Positions 48,129 to 58,669 of a stretch of 64,000 nucleotides of DNA are shown piece by piece. The DNA comes from Ceratothoa steindachneri (Eukaryota; Arthropoda; Malacostraca; Isopoda; Cymothoidae). The DNA is taken from contig OZ018321.1 of NCBI GenBank assembly GCA_963969495.1, positions 188,199,485 through 188,263,484 of the forward strand, given 5' to 3'. The notes beneath the pieces were generated by a model. That model was not told where the DNA came from and searched no databases. It saw nothing but the letters and a program-made list of their open reading frames with translations. Within the stretch, counting starts at the first letter, position 1, and each line of letters begins with the position of its first letter. Position numbers and translations under genes: made by a program.

Positions 48129-49521
48129 TTAGGTTGAGGAATAAGTCCTTGCGTTTTTTTAAATGTTGTGTTGATTTAAGTTTTGTTGACGTGATTTGTG
48201 CACATATTAAGAAACAATAATAAATAATGAGAGCAAAATTTGCAAAGGTTAGGCTACGTCTCTTAACAGCGTAGACTATTAAGCTTTTGCTTAGTCTACG
48301 TCTTGAAGTAAGAATAATAAGTCATTGTGGTTTATTTAAAAGTTGAGGTAATTTAATTTTTGTTCTGTACCCTCAAAATGGAATGTCAAGTTGAAAGAAA
48401 GGCGCATTGTTGTTATTCATTTTCAATCGAGACGGGAACAATGCAAACGCAGCCAAAGCTCGTCGCGATATTTGTGTTGTGTACGGAGAAAATGCTTTAT
48501 CAGAAAGGACAGCTCAATGGTGGTTTTCACTTTTCAAAAACGGTCATTTCAATCTTAATGACGAAGAACGTTCTGGTCGCCCCATTAAGTTAAATGAAGA
48601 ACGATTAAACGACTATCTTCATGAAAATCCTCGTCAATCGACTAGAGAATAGGCTGTACAATTAGCGTGTGATCAGAAAACTGCATTGAATTACCTTCAT
48701 TCGATGGGAAAAGTTAAAAAACTCGGTGCATGGGTTCCACACGCTTTGAGCGAAAGCAACAAACTTCAACGCTCCATGATTGCCACAGGTTTGCTTGCTC
48801 GTCACAAGGCTACTCGTGGATATAAGGACAGATTTCTTCACCGCATTATCACTGGCGACGAAAAGTGGTGTATTTATGTCAACATGAACCATCGAAAACA
48901 ATGGCTTAGCCCCAATAAAAAAACACTTCCCCGATTAAAGCAAGGACTTCATCCACGAAAGACGATGCTTTGTGTGTGGTGGAATTGCGAAGGCATCATT
49001 CTTTATGAGTTCCTTGCGAACAACGAGATTATCAATGCAGAACTCTACGTTCAACAAATGTATCGACTCGCCGAAGCTATTCGTGAAAAGCAACCTCATC
49101 GACGTTATGGAGTCCTTCTGCAACACGACAATGCTCCTCCTCACATTGCCAATATGACTAAAGACGCTATTCAAATGCTTAATTAGGAAATCTTGGCGCA
49201 TCCTCCTTATTCACCAGACTTGGCTCCATCGGATTTCCATCTGTTCCGATCGCTCTCCAACAATTTGCGTGCCGTTTCGTTCAATACTGATGTGGAATTA
49301 AGAACCTGGTTAGACGAATTCTTCGAGTCAAAATCGAAAGATTTTTATTGCAGAGTCACCGACAAACTAGTTGAACGCTGGGAAGAAGTCGTAAATAACA
49401 ACGGAGAATACATTATTGATTAAATTGCATACTGTTATTAATTAAAAATGAAGTTTTTCTAAAATTTTTAATGGTAATGAATAAATTTGATAAAACCGCA
49501 AGAACTTATTCCTCAACTCAA
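48129..49521 (+). mobile_element. mariner transposon, nearly full length (1393 bp)
   Basis: The left end TTAGGTTGAGGAATAAGTCC followed by TTGCG pairs with the right end, which reads on the minus strand TTGAGTTGAGGAATAAGTTC followed by TTGCGG. TA dinucleotides flank both sides (48127-48128 and 49522-49523), the mariner target. Size and single-gene content fit the family. Confidence 0.93.
48378..49423 (+). pseudogene. mariner transposase (DD34D), two in-frame stops
   Basis: The frame from about 48407 to 49423 encodes a mariner transposase that cuts and pastes the element at TA sites. It has a helix-turn-helix N-terminus (TAQWWFSLFKNGHFNLNDEE then RSGRP), the WVPHAL linker motif, and the catalytic triad. 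D is at 48857 (TGDEKW), D at 49127 (LLQHDNAPPH) and D at 49232 (YSPDLAPSDFH), giving 34 residues between the last two. It ends EEVVNNNGEYIID. Breaks: TAG at 48650-48652, TAG at 49184-49186, and a one-base shift near 48404 that puts the start (MECQVERKAH, ATG 48378) in another frame. All catalytic residues are intact, so inactivation looks fairly recent. The family length of about 345 residues is matched. Confidence 0.95.
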
Positions 49522-49523
49522 TA

Positions 49524-49963
49524 TTTATATCCATTTTCCTTCTTCATATCTTCCGTTCACTTTGATCTTGCTTCCTCAATTTGTCCCTTCCTTGTATATT
49601 TCCCTTTACTTCACCAATCTCTTTTCAAACCTGCTCTTAATGATATAGTCGCATATATAATAAGAATGAGAAAGCACTCAGAGGAGGCATACCTCCCCAA
49701 ATGCCATTGTTGCCATTTAAACGAACAATCATGAAATCCATCATGTCGGAATGAATCCGGATTTCTACTCTGGATCAGGCATAGAACAAATTAAGAAAAC
49801 CATATAATTCCTTCCTCCTGAAAACCTTGCTGTCACACTAGGAATCATGTCTCTCTCTTCACTAGTCCTCCATAAGACTACCATAACACTATATTTTAGG
49901 AAGGCTATTTTATTTAACAGTTTGAATTTGAGTTGAATCACCTAAGTATATCTGAAGGTTTTA
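49524..49963. other. spacer between mariner and LTR element
   Basis: No recognised feature. Confidence 0.5.
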
Positions 49964-49968
49964 ACCAA

Positions 49969-50656
49969 TGCAAAAGAACAACCTCTGAACCTCTCCCCCC
50001 TCCAATTTATTGGAGAACACGTGCGAGTATATCTCGTCATGAGGAATGTCAATTCCTGTTCGAGCATTCACGAATTTTCTATTCCTGAGCGCATTGGGGA
50101 AATATTCCCCAATCCTGTGGACTCGTCCCAAGCATCCCCACCCCCCCGGTGACGCAGCGAGTAAGAGCTGCTGTTTCTCGCACCTCGCTGCTAAATGATG
50201 AATCGAGTCCACCTCCGGATTAAGATGACTGGAGCTTGTGACTCGTTTCTCCAAATTCCCCTTTCCCCCAGAATCGGGCATATAAATACTCAGGTTATTT
50301 AGTAGTTCGAGGAGTTCATCACGTACCTCAAGGCCGTACTCATCGTCTCAAGTCCCGTGAGCGTTCGTCAGACAGCAAGACCTTCTCTGCCGTGATTCTA
50401 CCCCACTCAATTGGTAGCTTCTCTGATTGGCAAGCCTTCGAATTTGCGCAACAGTCTTCCTTCGTTTAATCGAACATAAGAAAATCTCCTTCGATTACCT
50501 TGAGGAAAAAGAAGTTACCTCTTTCAGTGGAATTACGAGTAATCCCACATTTCCCGTCGAGCGTCATCTTTAAAGATTGGCTATCTTTATCGGAAAGTTG
50601 GTTCGGATCGTGCCGTACCTGCCTCATCGGATCGTTCCTCACTCGCCTCATCGCAA
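49969..50656 (+). repeat. 5' LTR, 3'-truncated
   Basis: Matches 55009-55731 of the 3' LTR (AAAAGAACAACCTCTGA, CGCATTGGG, AGAATCGGGCATA, GTGAGCGTTCGTCAGACAGC, CTCATCGCAAGA). The final ~460 bases, including the AATAAA part and the terminal ACGACA, are missing, as is a primer-binding site. The junction lies just after CTCGCCTCATCGCAAGA. Confidence 0.88.
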
Positions 50657-50831
50657 GATTAGAAAGATTAACCCGTCCTAACCGCTTAGGAAGAGTTTTA
50701 GTTTTCCTTTAGTGGGATAATGTTTAAATATTTATTTTTCGGAAAAGTTAAGCTTCACGTATATTGGCTGGTAATGATGTTGAGTCAATAGCCCCGTTCG
50801 CGAGTTACGTTCCTCCTAGTAAGCCAACAAT

Positions 50832-51672
50832 ATGTCTTCTTCGTTTGACCGTTTCAAGAGTCAAGGAGAGTCGTTGGGCCTGTCGGGCCGAGAATTATTA
50901 ACTTTTATTCAGGAAGAAGAGAGAAATGAAAGAGAAGAGTGAAGGAACAAGAACTAAGAGCGCAGGAAAAAGAACTAAGAGAAGTGAAGAGAGAAGAGCA
51001 AAAGAACTAAGAGAAGCAGAGATGGAAGGGCTTGAGAGAATAAGGCAGCATGAACTGGAATTAAAGCGTAATCAATTGGAGTCAATATCAATTAACTCCA
51101 GGACTGAAACTCTACAGTCCCCGTCAGTAAGATTACCCATCTTTAAAGAGGGAGAAGATTTTTGATCATGTCTTACGCATTTCGAGAAGATTTTTGAAAT
51201 CAACAATTGAGACATCGAGGTAGATGGTGTCGCCAAATTGGTCCCCCTCCTAAACTCACAGTTGAGAGATATATTCATTTCCCTTCCCTCAGAGTCCACG
51301 GTAGACTACTCTACACTCAAGTCTGAACTCTTAGCTGCCGTAAATATTACCCCAAACTTCTATCATGCACGTTTCCGTCATGAAAAGATCCTCCTCGGTC
51401 AGATCTTTCGCCATTTTGGGTACACCCTCCAGAAACACCTCCAATTTTGGTTAGATACGTGTAAAGTCCCTCAAGAGTACGAGTCCCTTCTGGACTTCGT
51501 CCTAATAGATCAATTCTTAGCTTCCCTGACCCACGAAATCCGTGCCTTCGTAAAAGACAAGCGCTGTTCTACGTTCAAGGAATGCCTAGAGGAGGCAAGT
51601 AGCCATAACTTTTATCCCAAGGTTAATAAGAAACCTCTCTCGTCTTATCCCAAGTTTAAGATTAATAACTAA
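50832..51672 (+). pseudogene. gag of Gmr1-like element
   Basis: The ATG at 50832 opens MSSSFDRFKSQGESLGLSGR and ELLTFIQEEERNEREE before a TGA at 50940-50942. The frame then shifts by one and continues as a Lys/Arg/Glu-rich helix (REAEMEGLERIRQHELELKR). After in-frame stops near 51163 and 51205 comes a structured capsid-like part (VPLLNSQLRDIFISLP, GYTLQKHLQFWLDTC, FVLIDQFLASLTHEIRAFVK, FKECLEEASSH). This resembles the SCAN-like helical gag of gypsy elements, which assembles particles around the RNA. No CCHC knuckle is evident after it. It is closely related in layout to the gag remnant at 31347. Confidence 0.85.
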
Positions 51673-52045
51673 TGTCCCCCTCCAATAAATACCCCTAGAT
51701 TCGTGAAAGTTCAAGGCACCTGAGAACCTAGGAACCTCCCTTCTTCGGAACCAAGAGACATTAAGCCCCTAATTACCACTCCCTCCGCGTCGTTATTCTC
51801 CAGAAGGCAGATAATCAGTTTTACGTGGGAAATAGAAGGTCATGTACGCACGAACCGCCCTCAAAATTCCAAATTTAGAATCGTGTCCTCCCATCAGGAA
51901 TACCAATTTAATGCCACTCCTGGCTCCTACTCCGTCCCTTCAAGATACCACTACGTCTCTCTCGTCGATCAACAACTCCGGTCACCAAGTAAATTTTCTC
52001 TTTAATAAGAGCTCCTCCGGTGGTTTGTAATTTGAAAATGGAGCC

Positions 52046-52420
52046 GTGAACGAATGCCGTATGTACACCCTTGTACGTGATACTGGGTGCACATGCATCG
52101 TGGTATCCGAGAATTTACTTCCCCCAGTCGGTCCTTACTACCAAAGGTTCGCTGGGGTCCATGATTACCTTGGCCGAGCGAATCATTTCCCTATTGTTAA
52201 ATGCCACATCGAATGTAAGTATTTGACTGGTTGGGTCGAAGTGGTAGCGAACCCAATCAAGTTTTGCTCTGTACTGATTGGTCAGAGCCCCCATATTACA
52301 AGCAACCCGGTAGCACAACCCGTGATAATCCGTGCTCAGGCAACCAAGGCTTCCCTGGAACCCGTTCCTTTAGAAAACCCCGTCGGTCCGGAGATTAAGA
52401 CCCTCCGGAATGAAGATTTT
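52046..52420 (+). pseudogene. aspartic protease domain
   Basis: The frame contains YTLVRDTGCTCIVVSENLLP, with the D-T-G active site at 52079, followed by a strand pattern ending in CSVLIGQSP. This is a retropepsin-like protease that would process Gag-Pol. It is shorter than usual at its C-terminal side. The frame is continuous with the integrase (to 52987), so protease and integrase are adjacent with no RT between them. Confidence 0.8.
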
Positions 52421-53538
52421 GCCCGGGCCCAGAAGGGTGGTGCAATTCTCCTACCCCTTTGGGAGAAAGCCAGGACTCAAGACAAGAGTCTTCCCGCGGT
52501 GGAAAAAGCATCTCATACCTTGTCAAGGATGAGCTGTTACATCGTAAATGACGGAACTGAACGTCAAACCTACACTTTGTGTGCTCCCCACTCTCACGTC
52601 CCCCAACTCCTTCAGATTTCTCACGATAGTTTATTCTCCGGTCATTTTAGTCATAATAAAACCTCTCAGAGGTTTTTGAAGTATTTTTATTGGCCAGGTG
52701 CGGCCAGAGAAATTGCAGAGTACTGCAAATCATGCGATGCCTGCCAAAGGACATCTGCAAAAGGGCGCGTCAAGCCAGCCCCCCTTCAGAAATGCCCGAT
52801 CATCTCGGAACCTTTTTCTCGTGTGGCCATTGATCTTATTTGCCCCATTGATCCCCTGTCTAGTAAAGGACACAGTTACGTCCTCACTTTGATAGACTTC
52901 GCTACCTATTTTCCTGAGGCAGTCTCCTTTAAGCGCATTGATAGCGTTTCATGCGCCGAAGCCCTCATTTCCATTTTTTCTCGGTAGGAATTCCTAAAGA
53001 AGTATTGTCGGATCGAGGAAGACAATTTACATCCGAGCTTATAGAATATGTCGGCAAGCTCCTCATGGTAAAACCTCTGTTTACCACCCCTTACCACCCA
53101 GCCGCAAACGGAGTTTGGGAAAAATTAAATAGCACATTGAAAGCAATCCTCAGAAAATTGTCTATAGATCAGCCCCGAGAATGGCATCGCTTTTTACACG
53201 TGGCATTGTTTGCATATCGCGAAATCCCCCATATGACCCTAGGATTCGCCCCCTTCGAATTTCTGTATGGCCGTAATGTTTGCGGTGACCTTGCTATTTT
53301 AAAGGAACTTTTCACCAATCCCTGTCTGGATAACGAAATCCAATCCTCCTATTTGTACCTTCTAGACCTTCAAAAGCGCCTCGAGATATGTGCCACCATC
53401 GTGATCCAAAATGCTGAAGTAAATTTGGAGAAGTATCGAACTTATTTCGAATTAAAGGCAAAGGAAAGAAGATTTAAGCCTGGTGATGAGATGCTGTTGC
53501 TACTTCCCACGAAAAGTAACAAACTCCCAATCCAGTAA
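52421..53538 (+). pseudogene. integrase (HHCC finger and DDE core)
   Basis: In frame with the protease: a zinc finger with His in HDSLFSGHFSHNKT and Cys in CKSCDACQR (about 52620-52755), then the first catalytic Asp in RVAIDLICPID (about 52833). The frame ends at a TAG (52985-52987). A one-base shift leads into 52951-53538, which holds the second Asp (VLSDRGRQFTSEL, about 53010), the Glu in NGVWEKLNSTLKAIL (about 53117), and FAPFEFLYGRNV. The enzyme joins element DNA to the host target. The D-D-E residues are present across the frameshift. Confidence 0.92.
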
Positions 53539-53559
53539 TTAGCCCCAATTCCATTTTAG

Positions 53560-54150
53560 AGGTAAAAAGACCAGTGGATTACTTAATTCGAATCCCCTCA
53601 GGAGATAAGTTTTTTCACATCAATATGTTGAAGAAATATCCCCACCGTGGGTCTATCAACAATATTGTGGCCCTCGATGAAGAGTCCCCTTTGGAAGCGG
53701 TGCATCCTGCTGGCCCCCTCAAAGTCGTGCAAGTAGTATGCATTGAACAAGATGGTGCTTACCCTATCCCATCTTTACCTGGACCCTGGAATCGCCATCC
53801 CCCGTGCTAGATGTCCTCCCCAGGCTAGCGCCTCTTCAAAAGAGTCAGCTGCAGCAATTGCTAAATGGATTCGAAGATGTCATCTCCGAGACCCCCGGTT
53901 GCTTCAATCAATTTGAGCATAACATCGTACTTACTACTCAAGATCCTGTTCGCTCGAAAAATCGGATGGCCCCCCAGGACGAAAAGGTCAGATCCATTGT
54001 CGAGATGCCCCTTTCCCTCACGAAGAAACAGCTAAGGTCATTCATGGGATCGGCCTCCTTTTAATGTAGATTTATCCCTAACTTCGCATCTATTTTCGCC
54101 CTTTTAAGTGCCTTCCTTCATAAGACATCCTCAGATTCTCTTTCATGGAA
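53560..54150 (+). pseudogene. integrase tail plus collapsed reverse transcriptase
   Basis: First a GPY/F-like integrase tail (VDYLIRIPSGDKFFHINMLK), then the typical RT lead-in (LPRLAPLQKSQLQQLLNGFE, DVISETPGC, FEHNIVLTTQDPVRSKNRM). This runs directly into DEKVRSIVEMPLSLTKKQLR and SFMGSASF, which normally lie after the RT palm. The whole catalytic core, about 160-180 residues with the YxDD site, is missing at about 53977, and the frame stays open across the joint. Text after 54064 (FIPNFASIFA) continues the RT-RNase H connection in the same frame, past a stop. Confidence 0.85.
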
Positions 54151-54660
54151 TCCCGAAGCTACTGACAGGTTCCAGCAGTTCAAGGAAAAGCTAGCGATCG
54201 TCCTCATTTTAAAGCTCCCTAATCCTTCTAAACCCTTCGGAATCAGGACGGATGCGAGTGAGGAAGGAATTAGGTGGGTTCTGCTCCAATACTCCGACGA
54301 AGGTGAAGCCACCCGGTGGCTTACGCAAGGCGAAACTACTGCCCTGTGAACGTAATTACTCGGTAATAGAACAGGAAGTTTTAGCTATAGTATGGAGTAT
54401 TACCAAGTTTAGCATGTATTTAATAGGGAAAGAGTTTATTGTCGAGATTGATCATCGCCCTTTGTCGTACCTCCGAAATACTAAGAGCAAGAACGGACAT
54501 ATAATGCGATGGCTTTTGCTACTTCAACAATTTTAGTTCAAAGTTTGGTAGATACGTGGTACCGAAACTTGTATAGCTGAAATTCTTAGCCCGAATCCAT
54601 TAGTTGACAATGCTGGCTAATCCACTAAATTATAGGTCGCCTGTAAACCCGTTAGCTAAT
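54151..54660 (+). pseudogene. RNase H domain
   Basis: Frames around 54130-54300 give FQQFKEKLAIVLILKLPNPS and FGIRTDASEEGI, with the TDAS catalytic Asp. Then 54340-54536 gives ERNYSVIEQEVLAIVWSITK, with the catalytic Glu, and IVEIDHRPLSYL followed by MRWLLLLQQF, ending at a stop. This is the gypsy-type RNase H that degrades the RNA strand of the hybrid. One frameshift lies near 54290-54345. No integrase follows it, confirming the PR-IN-RT-RH order. Confidence 0.88.
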
Positions 54661-54996
54661 CATGTATATATTATTTTTCTTTTTTATTACTCTGTACATA
54701 TATCTCTGGTCCTTGTAGATACTTATTTAATATAGTTTTGGGGGTTGTTGTTGTTGTTCCACTACTCTTTTAGACAAAGTTCTAATTTTGTTCCTTAATC
54801 TAAATATAATTATTTTTGTCGACCCATTTACATAATTTTTGCTAGATCAATATTATATCCTTTTTGTAATCCTGTCGAATACAGGTCAGGTCCCCCGTTT
54901 TTTTTATCAGGCTGATGACTTAATAATAATTCCTCCTATCCAACTTTTCGATATGTTCCTTGTTCTTCCCTCTCTCTCAGAAAACTTCTATCATAT
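54661..54996. other. non-coding tail of LTR element
   Basis: AT-rich sequence between RNase H and the purine tract. No envelope-like ORF is supported. Confidence 0.6.
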
Positions 54997-55008
54997 GGAA
55001 GGGAGGGG
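54997..55008 (+). promoter_or_regulatory. polypurine tract
   Basis: GGAAGGGAGGGG lies directly before the TG of the 3' LTR, the standard position of the plus-strand primer in LTR retroelements. Confidence 0.9.
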
Positions 55009-56193
55009 TGTAAAAGAACAACCTCTGAGGCCCCCCCTCTCAATTTTTTTTTATTGGAAACCACATGCAAGTGAACGTCACTTCCTGTTAGAACATTAAA
55101 AAAATTTCTACTCCTAAGCGCATTGGGAAATATTCTCCAACCCTACGAACTCGTCTCAAGCGTCCCCCCTCCCCCTGTGACGCAGCGAGGAAGAGCCGCT
55201 GTTTCTTGGACCTCGCTGCTAAATGATGAATCGACTCCGCTTCCGGATTAAGATGACTGGGGCTTGTGACTTTTTTCTCCAAACTCCCCCTTCCCCCTCA
55301 GAATTGGGCATACAAATACTCGGGTTATTCTGTAGTTCGAAGAGTCCAGCACGTACCTCAAAGCCGTCCTCATCGTCTCAAGTCTCGTGAGCGTTCGTCA
55401 GACAGCAAGACCTTCTCTGCCGTGATTATCTCCCACTTAATTGGTAGCTTCTCTGATCAGCAAGCCTTTGAATTTGCGCAACAGTCTCCGTTTAATCGAA
55501 CAGAAGTAAATCTCCATCGATTACCTTGAGGAAAAAGAAGTTTCCTCTTCTATTGGAATTACGAGTAATCTCACATTTCCCTTCGAGCGTTATCTTTGAA
55601 GATTGGCTATCTTCATCGGAAGGTTGGTTCGGATCGTGCCCCACCTACCTTATTCGGACCGTGCCCCACTTGCATAATCAGATCGTGCCACACTTGCCTC
55701 ATCGGATCGTTCCCCACTCGCCTCATCGCAAGAAGGACCTTCCTCGAAGACACCGACCCGTAAGACTGAAACCCCATCCATTATTAGTATTGTCAAGTTC
55801 CCCCTTTTGATCTGAGCATAGTAACATTAATCAAATAATTTCATTTGAGAATCCCTCCTCATAATAATTATCAGGAGACTTTCAATTTAAATAATCTCCT
55901 TTTGCCTATTATTATTCTTATTTTAATCTTTGTAAATAAATTCTATTTTTGTTGTTTCATCTTTAACTAACCTTGAACGATACTCTCGGCCTTTTCAAGT
56001 AAATCTCGCCAAACATTTATGCACTCTGTTTAATTATTAAGGATTTGAAACCCAACGTCTCAAGTGTGACCTCCTAGTCGGTCGTTAATCCCTGCGAACA
56101 GTCCTTCAACGGTTCGCGTTGCAGTAGGTGATTAAGTCACCCCCCCACATACTTTAGAAGTATTGTATGGTATAGAGTGGTTGTACCACGACA
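55009..56193 (+). repeat. 3' LTR, full length (1185 bp)
   Basis: TGTAAAAGAACAACC ... GGTTGTACCACGACA, immediately followed by ACCAA. It contains the promoter-like AATTGGGCATACAAATACTC segment, a TTTGTAAATAAA signal near 55930 and four GGATCGTGCC/GGATCGTTCC-type repeats at 55630-55720. It matches the solo LTR 6410-7476 along most of its length. Confidence 0.93.
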
Positions 56194-56198
56194 ACCAA

Positions 56199-58148
56199 GT
56201 TCTTTCTAAGAGTTCATGAATAAATATACTAATGGAATGTTTGATAACTTAAAAAAAAAACTATTGCAAATCTGAAGTTCAGAAAATGTATTAAAATCAA
56301 GGCATAGCTGTAGGGGGAGGATATATAAAGGCAAATTTAGATGGGTAAACAAAGAGCTCTGAAGATTTTTTGTTCGTATATCAAACGAATTGCGATAAAA
56401 GTTTTTTTCTTGTCTTTAGGGCTAGAAAATAAGAATGAATCTGAAATAACCTAGACCAAGAGTAAATTATTAGGAGGTATGTACTGGAAACCTTTTAAAA
56501 TTTTAAGACCAAAACCCCGTTGCCAGACCAGGATAGGCCGTACGTCACAGACTGAATGTCTGCCTGCGAAGCGCAAGCTACTCTTGTTTGAGAATAATAA
56601 AAAAAAGAAGCTGGTTTTCACTAATGGCAGATCCAGATCTTTGAATTCGTCCAGATATGACTTATTTACTTTTTAACAGAAACAAAATCTGTTTAAAGCG
56701 ACTTAAATTTCCCTTATCTCAGCTACACATTGATGGCACTCCCATGTTTAAATCACCCTCCATTATTACACGTTGACTCGGTAAATATTGTCTCCCCATT
56801 ATATATATTTTGATCTCACTGATCAACATTAAATTGTGTAGGTTGGTAGAACGTGTTAAGTTAGTAATTTGAGTGTATTTTTAAAATTTAACTACCCATT
56901 ATTTTTATGATATTAGCAAAATGTTAGATAATGCCCATTTTCGCAATGTTAAAGAAAGCGATTAAATGATCCAATATCCGCATTCGAGCAGAGATCGGAC
57001 CCAAAATCTAAGCAACTCTAATCGCCACCCAAAGCTCCTTCCTCCAAGCAATTTAATCGAAATATCTTGTTCACAAAAAGACAGACAAACATACACGAGA
57101 TAACACAAGCTCCGTCCAACTCTGTTGGCGGAGGTGAGAAGACGAAGACAAGTCATTAAACATGACCTAGTTTTCTTTCCCCCCATTTTTTCTGCAATAA
57201 TTATGGCCTTTAAATCACCTCATCTCCTTTAGAATTTTCGCCACCAATGTTTAAGCAATGATAAAGTCAAAACTGGCAAAAAACTCCCATTCGTATACAA
57301 CTGGGACTCTGCGAATTAGGTTTGAAAACAAACTCGTATAAATAAGCCATTTACTTGCTATAAAATGATACCAAGGAAAGATAATGCATGATTTGGGTAT
57401 CATATAAGGAAAAGAATGCTAAAGTACCCTGAATGAAATAATACACGATTAGGGATTCCTATATTCATATCTTTATGATTTACAATAGGGTTTATATGAA
57501 GTCAATCCACGCCTAGAAAGCTTCTTTCATTCGTTAGATCAAAAATCTTGGAAGTGTTTTCTTCAGAATTCCATGACACAGTTTTGAATCCTAGATCACA
57601 ACTATCATAAAAAACAAACGTTTTACTATATAGTCATATACTATGTATACTATATGTACGTACTAGTGTACCCGAACCGGCAAAATTGCCAAAAATATTC
57701 AAGTAATAACACTGTAACACGATTTTTGTCTTTGGGCAGCAACTGTTCTTTTCTATTTTGCTTGTGTCTAGAATGCATGAAAAAACACTGATTTATTTCA
57801 AACTTTGCTTTTGTGTCCAGGATAATGACATTTATATGAAATTTACATATTCTGTCTGGAAGGAAGTGACGAATTTGAACTTTCATTTGCGCACTGACGC
57901 AATAGGTGATAACAAGCGCCTTTTGCCTGCTCGACATTTGGAAGGGTTCACCATGCAGAAGAAACAATTGTTTAAGTGGTCAGTTGGTTCGCTCCAAATT
58001 GGTGGGATTACGAAATTCATAGCTCTTTTCTCCTAGAAACCATCCTGTAAAAACAAAAAATGAAAACATAAGTATATATATACAAATACTTTTCACTTAG
58101 TGTTATTAGAAATGTTAACAAAAAATCCAGTGTCCAAATAAACAAAAC

Positions 58149-58150
<2 letters not shown>
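56199..58150. other. unassigned AT-rich region
   Basis: No gene family is recognised. Overlapping frames at 57650-57967 (minus) and 57758-58036 (plus) are the longest, and neither has a known domain. The plus frame (VTNLNFHLRTDAIGDNKRLL) could be a transposase fragment but I cannot name it. Confidence 0.45.

Positions 58151-58232
<82 letters not shown>
58151..58232. repeat. (TA)n microsatellite
   Basis: About 41 TA units without interruption. The overlapping ORF 58017-58325 is Ile-Tyr repeat. Confidence 0.97.
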
Positions 58233-58234
<2 letters not shown>

Positions 58235-58605
58235 TAAAATAACTCAATGGCGAGTTATGGTATATGCTAGTGAAACCACTGACCCCTGGATATAGTGCGG
58301 CTTGATGAAAAAATGTGCTGTGCAAATTAGCAGCAAAATATAATAATATTTAGTAGTGCCACAGCGAATGTTAGTTTCACACATATTAACAATATATGCA
58401 AATTATGAAAAATAGTTAAATATTAGTGAATTTTTTGTCTTTTTCAGATTAAGTATTACCTAAATATAAATTAATAGTTGTATTATGTTAACAGCTATAT
58501 TAAGTGCATTTTAAGTTTCATTATCATCCTATAACCTGTGATGTTATAGGGTAGGTACAATGGATAAATAAGCTCGACGTGTAGTCTTGTAGGCGCTCTG
58601 GTGTC
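58233..58605. other. spacer
   Basis: AT-rich, with nothing recognised. Likely 5' flank of the next pseudogene. Confidence 0.45.
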
Positions 58606-58669
58606 GTGTTTATTGTCTCAGCAGAACATCCCTTACCAGTTGGCAGGCAATTACCAATGCTTTACTTAG

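Larger units (their letters stand above)
49969..56193 (+). mobile_element. Gmr1-like Ty3/gypsy LTR retrotransposon, degenerate
   Basis: TG...CA ends are bounded by a perfect 5-bp duplication ACCAA (49964-49968 and 56194-56198). Inside are a shortened 5' LTR, gag, protease, integrase, a reduced RT region, RNase H, a purine tract and a full 3' LTR. The protein families are Ty3/gypsy-type (HHCC integrase, GPY/F-like segment, gypsy RNase H), but integrase lies before RT. That order is known from the Gmr1 group. I see no envelope gene. No part is intact, so the copy cannot move on its own. Confidence 0.9.

Noticed and set aside
54661..54996. Envelope gene downstream of RNase H in the LTR element
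   Set aside because: Only about 340 AT-rich bases separate RNase H from the purine tract, with no signal peptide or transmembrane frame.
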